DNA of 8,826 nt, from the NCBI GenBank assembly GCA_028717465.1, contig JAQUNS010000019.1, forward strand, positions 1 through 8,826, read 5' to 3'. Each line of letters begins with the position of its first letter. Position 1 is the stretch's first letter. Source of the DNA: Candidatus Omnitrophota bacterium. GTDB lineage: Bacteria > Omnitrophota > Gorgyraeia > Kaelpiales > Kaelpiaceae. Made by a program: the position numbers and the translations under genes. Positions 6,907 to 8,826 of the stretch are shown in pieces. The notes under the pieces were generated by a model, which was given only the letters and a program-made list of their open reading frames with translations, did no database searches and was not told the origin of the DNA.

Positions 6907-7866
6907 ATGAATATTTTTAAAAAAATATTGTTAGTATTGGTTTGTGCTGGTATCTGCTTCCAATATTTTTCTATTGAAAATTGCTGTTGCAGAAGAGTTC
7001 AGTTGTTAGATGCTCGTATTACTCCTCCTCCGGGCGTAAATTCAGAATCTTTATTTAAGAATATCTGGGCTATTTTAGAAAGTTCTAACCTTAACCCTAA
7101 TGGCCTAGCTCAGGCGTATCCAGAGGTATCTTATATTTGCTCTCAGGGTTTAGGAGCGCAAAAATTAACTGAAGAAGAATATGATAGAATTATCGCTGAT
7201 ATTTCTAGGGCTACCGGGATCGATCAGGGGAATATTTCGCGTTATCGTAGCTATTTCTTCAACTATGACCGTTCTGATTTGACAAATGTATTTAATTATT
7301 TTGGGCAGGAGTTTACTCGTATTCTAGGGACAGGAAATACAAAAGATGTTTTCAATTTTATGCGGTGCCTTGGTTTTGTCAGATATCTTGCAATAGAGAT
7401 TGGACATAATATGCTAAAAGAAAAGAATGTAGGTTCGCGCCAGAGCTCTTTGGAGCTAGCAACCTGGGTCCTTTTGGGAGGTCAATCAAAGCGCGCTGAC
7501 GGAGCGTTTCTACAAGGCAGCAAAGATTATATCGTAGAAAACGGCGAAGATATTCTAGCTTGTGTATTGGTTTATGTATTTAATGAAATTGAAGAGGCGA
7601 TAGCGCAGGATAGAGCAAGATTGGAGCGCCTTGAAGAGGAGTCTACCGGTTCAAAGCATGATTTAGGCTATATAGAAATAGTGAGTAAAGAGTTAAGAGA
7701 CAAAGAAATTTATTATAAAGAGTTGTTTTCGTGGTTTATTGGCAATTTATATGGCAATAGTTATTTAAAAAACAAAGTTGATGCACTAGGACGGAGAATA
7801 GCAGATATGTCTATTGATAGCAAAATCAAAGAGTCTATTTTAATGTTTTTCCCGCAGGTTCCCTGA
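6907..7866 (+). CDS. Unrecognised exported or membrane-anchored protein
   Basis: I do not recognise this protein of 319 residues. It starts with a clear export signal: K5 K6, then a hydrophobic stretch at about 7-23 (ILLVLVCAGICFQYFSI). No proper lipobox is present, since neither C13 nor C17 has a small residue just before it. A Cys triplet with two Arg (CCCRR, 26-30) follows, and cleavage may lie near LLDA (33-36), so a signal peptide and a signal anchor are both possible. The mature part looks mainly helical: TEEEYDRIIADIS (88-100), a middle part with GFVRYLAIEIGHNML (156-170), and a charged stretch at about 226-275 (IEEAIAQDRARLERLEEES, then SKELRDKEIYYKEL) that could form a short coiled coil. 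No catalytic motif stands out. No ribosome binding site precedes ATG 6907, but the start is supported by the complete signal sequence. It is flanked by non-coding DNA on both sides and so is not part of the operon. Confidence 0.8.
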   Translation: MNIFKKILLVLVCAGICFQYFSIENCCCRRVQLLDARITPPPGVNSESLFKNIWAILESSNLNPNGLAQAYPEVSYICSQGLGAQKLTEEEYDRIIADISRATGIDQGNISRYRSYFFNYDRSDLTNVFNYFGQEFTRILGTGNTKDVFNFMRCLGFVRYLAIEIGHNMLKEKNVGSRQSSLELATWVLLGGQSKRADGAFLQGSKDYIVENGEDILACVLVYVFNEIEEAIAQDRARLERLEEESTGSKHDLGYIEIVSKELRDKEIYYKELFSWFIGNLYGNSYLKNKVDALGRRIADMSIDSKIKESILMFFPQVP

Positions 7867-7904
7867 TTTATATTTATTTTTTATAATAATTAATCATTCA
7901 CTCC

Positions 7905-7933
7905 TTGACAAAAATACCACCTTTTTATAAGAT
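7905..7933 (+). promoter_or_regulatory. Distal promoter of the EF-G-like gene
   Basis: A perfect -35 TTGACA (7905-7910) is followed after 17 nt by TAAGAT (7928-7933, 4/6); TATAAG (7926-7931, 5/6) is an alternative at a 15-nt spacer. The transcript would start near 7940 and carry a leader of about 130 nt before the ATG at 8073. This is the best consensus -35 noticed in the window. Confidence 0.55.
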
Positions 7934-7966
7934 TTAAAGTACTTGTCATAATTTAATCATGTTGCT

Positions 7967-7996
7967 TTGTTTGTGAGGATTAAGCTTTCCTATAAA
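7967..7996 (+). promoter_or_regulatory. Proximal promoter of the EF-G-like gene
   Basis: TTGTTT (7967-7972), an 18-nt spacer and TATAAA (7991-7996). It shares the longer words CTTTGTTT and TATAAATT with the putative promoter upstream of the secreted-protein gene. The predicted start is near 8003, inside the palindrome that overlaps the -10. It is weaker than the distal promoter by consensus. Confidence 0.35.
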
Positions 7997-8010
7997 TTGT
8001 GAAACAATTT
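7994..8010. promoter_or_regulatory. AT-rich palindrome, possible operator
   Basis: AAATTGT and ACAATTT form a perfect 7-bp inverted repeat around GAA. It overlaps the proximal -10 and its predicted start site, a usual place for a repressor site. As RNA the stem would be weak, so a DNA site is the likelier reading. No regulator is encoded in the window. Confidence 0.35.
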
Positions 8011-8060
8011 TTAGGGACTATTATTTATGTCACAGATGCCCCGTAATTATCTACTCATTA

Positions 8061-8067
8061 AAGGAGG
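8061..8067 (+). promoter_or_regulatory. Very strong ribosome binding site of the EF-G-like gene
   Basis: AAGGAGG, extended to AAGGAGGAGG at 8061-8070, lies 5 nt before ATG 8073. It is the strongest Shine-Dalgarno sequence in the window and fixes the start of the gene. Confidence 0.85.
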
Positions 8068-8072
8068 AGGAT

Positions 8073-8826
8073 ATGCAGGAAGTAGCAAGCATTAGAAATA
8101 TTGCTTTAGTCGGACATTCGGCATCAGGTAAGACTATGTTGGCTGAGGCCATATTGTATAAAAACGGTACTATCAACCGTTTTGGTAAGATTGAAGAGGG
8201 CAATACTGTAAGTGATTTTGCTTCTGATGAGGTAAAAAGAGCCGTTTCGATAAATACTTCTATTTTAAATATTACATCAGGCGGTAAACTTATCAACTTT
8301 TTAGATACTCCCGGCTATGCCGATTTTGCAGGGGATTTGATCTCTGCTTTAAGCGCTGTGGATTCAGTTGCGCTTGTGCTTTCAGCTTCTTCGGGTGTTG
8401 AAGTTGGCAGCGAGAGGTGTTTTAACTTTGCAAAAGAGAGGAATCTGCCCGTTGTTATCTTTGTTAATAAATGCGATAAAGAAAATACCAATATGGATGC
8501 CATACTTGACCGAATAAAAGAGCGTTTTGGCTCTCACTGTATGCCGTTTAATTTGCCGGATGGCATGTCCGGAAACCTTAATAAGGTGTACAGCATATTT
8601 GATTCTGCCGGTGCGCCCGCCAATATAAAGCCTAAATTAGAGGAAACATATAAAAATATTATAGATTTTGCCGCAGAGTCTGACGACAAGTTGCTGGAGC
8701 GCTACCTTGAAGGCGGCCAGTTAAGCCAAGATGAAATATCCAAAGGTTTAAGGAAATCAGTGAGAGAAGGAAATTTGATACCGGTATTTTTTGGTTCGGC
8801 GACAAAAGACCAGATAGGTGTGGAGG
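8073..8826 (+). CDS. fusA2: EF-G-like translational GTPase (EF-G-2 type), N-terminal part
   Basis: Only the first 251 residues are in the window. They form the G domain of an elongation factor G-like protein. Motifs: P-loop GHSASGKT (14-21), EEGNTVSDFASDE (41-53) and AVSINTS (57-63) in the switch I area, DTPGYADFAGD (78-88) for G3, SSGVEVGSER (106-115) and NKCD (132-135) for G4. True EF-G has GHIDAGKTT, RGITI and DTPGHVDF. The GHS-SGKT P-loop and DTPGY with Tyr82 in place of the catalytic His are typical of the EF-G paralogue group exemplified by Thermus EF-G-2, so I call it a paralogue rather than the main translocase. Its cellular role is not well defined; ribosome-dependent GTPase activity has been reported for the Thermus protein. 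It has its own promoters and a very strong ribosome binding site, so it is likely well translated. The C-terminal domains are outside the window. Confidence 0.9.
   Translation, partial: MQEVASIRNIALVGHSASGKTMLAEAILYKNGTINRFGKIEEGNTVSDFASDEVKRAVSINTSILNITSGGKLINFLDTPGYADFAGDLISALSAVDSVALVLSASSGVEVGSERCFNFAKERNLPVVIFVNKCDKENTNMDAILDRIKERFGSHCMPFNLPDGMSGNLNKVYSIFDSAGAPANIKPKLEETYKNIIDFAAESDDKLLERYLEGGQLSQDEISKGLRKSVREGNLIPVFFGSATKDQIGVE

Larger units (their letters stand above)
7867..8072 (+). other. Non-coding leader region of the EF-G-like gene
   Basis: 206 bp, strongly A+T rich at the left. It holds two candidate promoters, a small palindrome and a strong ribosome binding site, listed separately. 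No convincing intrinsic terminator for the upstream gene is seen: the T-rich run just after the stop codon at 7864-7866 is not preceded by a stable stem. There is no gene of note; a 22-codon frame at 8027-8095 overlaps the next start. Confidence 0.6.

Noticed and set aside
6907..7000. Lipoprotein signal on the unknown protein
   Set aside because: The cysteines at 13 and 17 are preceded by Val and Ile rather than Gly, Ala or Ser, so the lipobox rule fails.
7867..7900. T-rich stretch after the secreted-protein gene as an intrinsic terminator
   Set aside because: No stable G+C-containing stem precedes it; inverted matches such as TTAT/ATAA are too short in such A+T-rich sequence.
7959..7976. 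Five-codon leader peptide (Met-Leu-Cys-Leu-Cys) as an attenuator
   Set aside because: No ribosome binding site and no alternative terminator or anti-terminator stems next to it; Cys and Leu codons are too few to argue for attenuation.
8051..8503. Two minus-strand frames over the EF-G-like gene (8051-8296 and 8315-8503)
   Set aside because: They are antisense to clear GTPase motifs (P-loop, DTPGY, NKCD) and have no support.

Overview
The window looks like a piece of a bacterial chromosome, mostly housekeeping genes on the plus strand, from a deep-branching lineage with a Gram-negative-like gene order. Candidatus Omnitrophota is my best guess. That guess rests on the gene order, the long dihydropteroate synthase, moderate A+T content and short degenerate intergenic repeats; it is inference, because no rRNA or single-lineage marker is present.

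Positions 2-6697 hold one tightly packed gene train: 'tilS (3' part only), ftsH, folP, cdaA, cdaR, pdxJ, acpS and nnrD. Neighbours overlap (ATGA at folP/cdaA and pdxJ/acpS, TGATG at acpS/nnrD, 44 nt at ftsH/folP, 23 nt at cdaA/cdaR) or lie within a few bases, so this is almost certainly one operon with translational coupling. It joins tRNA decoding (TilS), membrane protein quality control (FtsH), cofactor synthesis (folate via FolP, pyridoxal phosphate via PdxJ), second-messenger synthesis (c-di-AMP by CdaA, with its partner CdaR), lipid synthesis (AcpS arms acyl carrier protein) and metabolite repair (NnrD). Related bacteria often keep ftsH-folP-cdaA-cdaR-glmM-pdxJ-acpS-nnr together; here glmM is absent from its usual place, CdaR is reduced to about one YbbR unit, and NnrD stands alone without an epimerase domain.

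Positions 6698-6906 (209 bp) are non-coding and rich in structure: degenerate direct repeats, a 14-bp stem-loop and a second smaller hairpin inside a loosely palindromic segment. It looks like a dispersed intergenic repeat. A putative promoter lies at its right end, so close to the next ATG that the transcript may be leaderless.

Positions 6907-7866 encode an exported or membrane-anchored protein of 319 residues that I do not recognise.

Positions 7867-8072 are a regulatory leader with two candidate promoters in tandem, a small AT-rich palindrome and a very strong ribosome binding site. They precede an EF-G-like GTPase (FusA2 / EF-G-2 type) that runs off the right edge. The promoter next to the palindrome shares CTTTGTTT-N17/18-TATAAATT with the promoter of the unknown secreted protein, the most unexpected signal in the window. 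No tRNA, rRNA, CRISPR array, transposase or phage gene was seen.
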